Below are positions 6,371 through 6,404 of a stretch of 6,404 nucleotides of DNA, piece by piece; the first letter of the stretch is position 1; each line of letters opens with the position of its first letter. Location of the stretch: the NCBI GenBank assembly GCA_023459355.1, contig JAEWUM010000054.1, positions 1 to 6,404 on the forward strand, given 5' to 3'. The notes under the pieces are model-generated. The model saw nothing but the letters and a program-made list of their open reading frames with translations. It was not told the origin of the DNA and made no database searches. Origin of the DNA: Bacteroidota bacterium (GTDB taxonomy: Bacteria > Bacteroidota > Bacteroidia > Bacteroidales > Paludibacteraceae). A program made the translations under genes and the position numbers.

Positions 6371-6404
6371 CAAAACAATCTTAAAAAAACAGGCTGTATC
6401 TCTC

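Noticed and set aside
6183..6404. tRNA or other structured RNA gene at the right edge
   Set aside because: No cloverleaf, CCA end or conserved T-loop sequence is visible. The stretch is AT-rich with only one short inverted repeat.

Overview
The window looks like a chromosomal accessory segment from a member of the Bacteroidota, most likely order Bacteroidales. Three things point there: a very large hybrid two-component sensor/regulator (HTCS) of the polysaccharide-utilisation type, IS982-family insertion sequences, and start codons without clear Shine-Dalgarno sites in AT-rich leaders. The assignment rests on gene content and protein family knowledge, not on a database search.

Layout. Positions 1-606 hold the 3' part of an IS982-family element on the + strand (catalytic part of its transposase and its right end). 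Positions 607-962 hold the 5' part of a second IS982-family copy on the - strand (left end, leader and first 84 transposase codons), cut exactly where the first copy ends. The two matching 19-bp termini therefore appear here as direct repeats. The second copy ends 21 bp before a complete DnaQ-like (DEDDh) 3'-5' exonuclease gene (984-1748, +). A 77-codon gene of unknown function follows (1784-2017, +). A 106-bp convergent gap then leads to the 3' end of the HTCS gene, which fills 2124-6182 on the - strand. The last 222 bases (6183-6404) are the AT-rich leader and probable promoter region of the HTCS gene, with no gene seen.

How the parts work together. The HTCS combines sensing (two-propeller periplasmic domain), phosphotransfer (kinase and receiver) and DNA binding (AraC-type) in one protein. 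Such regulators normally switch on a neighbouring glycan-utilisation locus. Nothing left of it in this window looks like a target, so its regulon probably lies to the right, beyond the window. The exonuclease and 77-aa genes form a small unit that looks phage- or mobile-element-derived, and insertion sequences have cut it off from whatever lay upstream.

The least ordinary signal is a perfect 11-bp inverted repeat in the 5' region of the second IS copy (851-861 and 920-930). One arm covers the transposase start codon. The layout resembles the IS10/IS50 device that blocks translation of transposase from read-through transcripts. I see no clearly new multi-gene system here.
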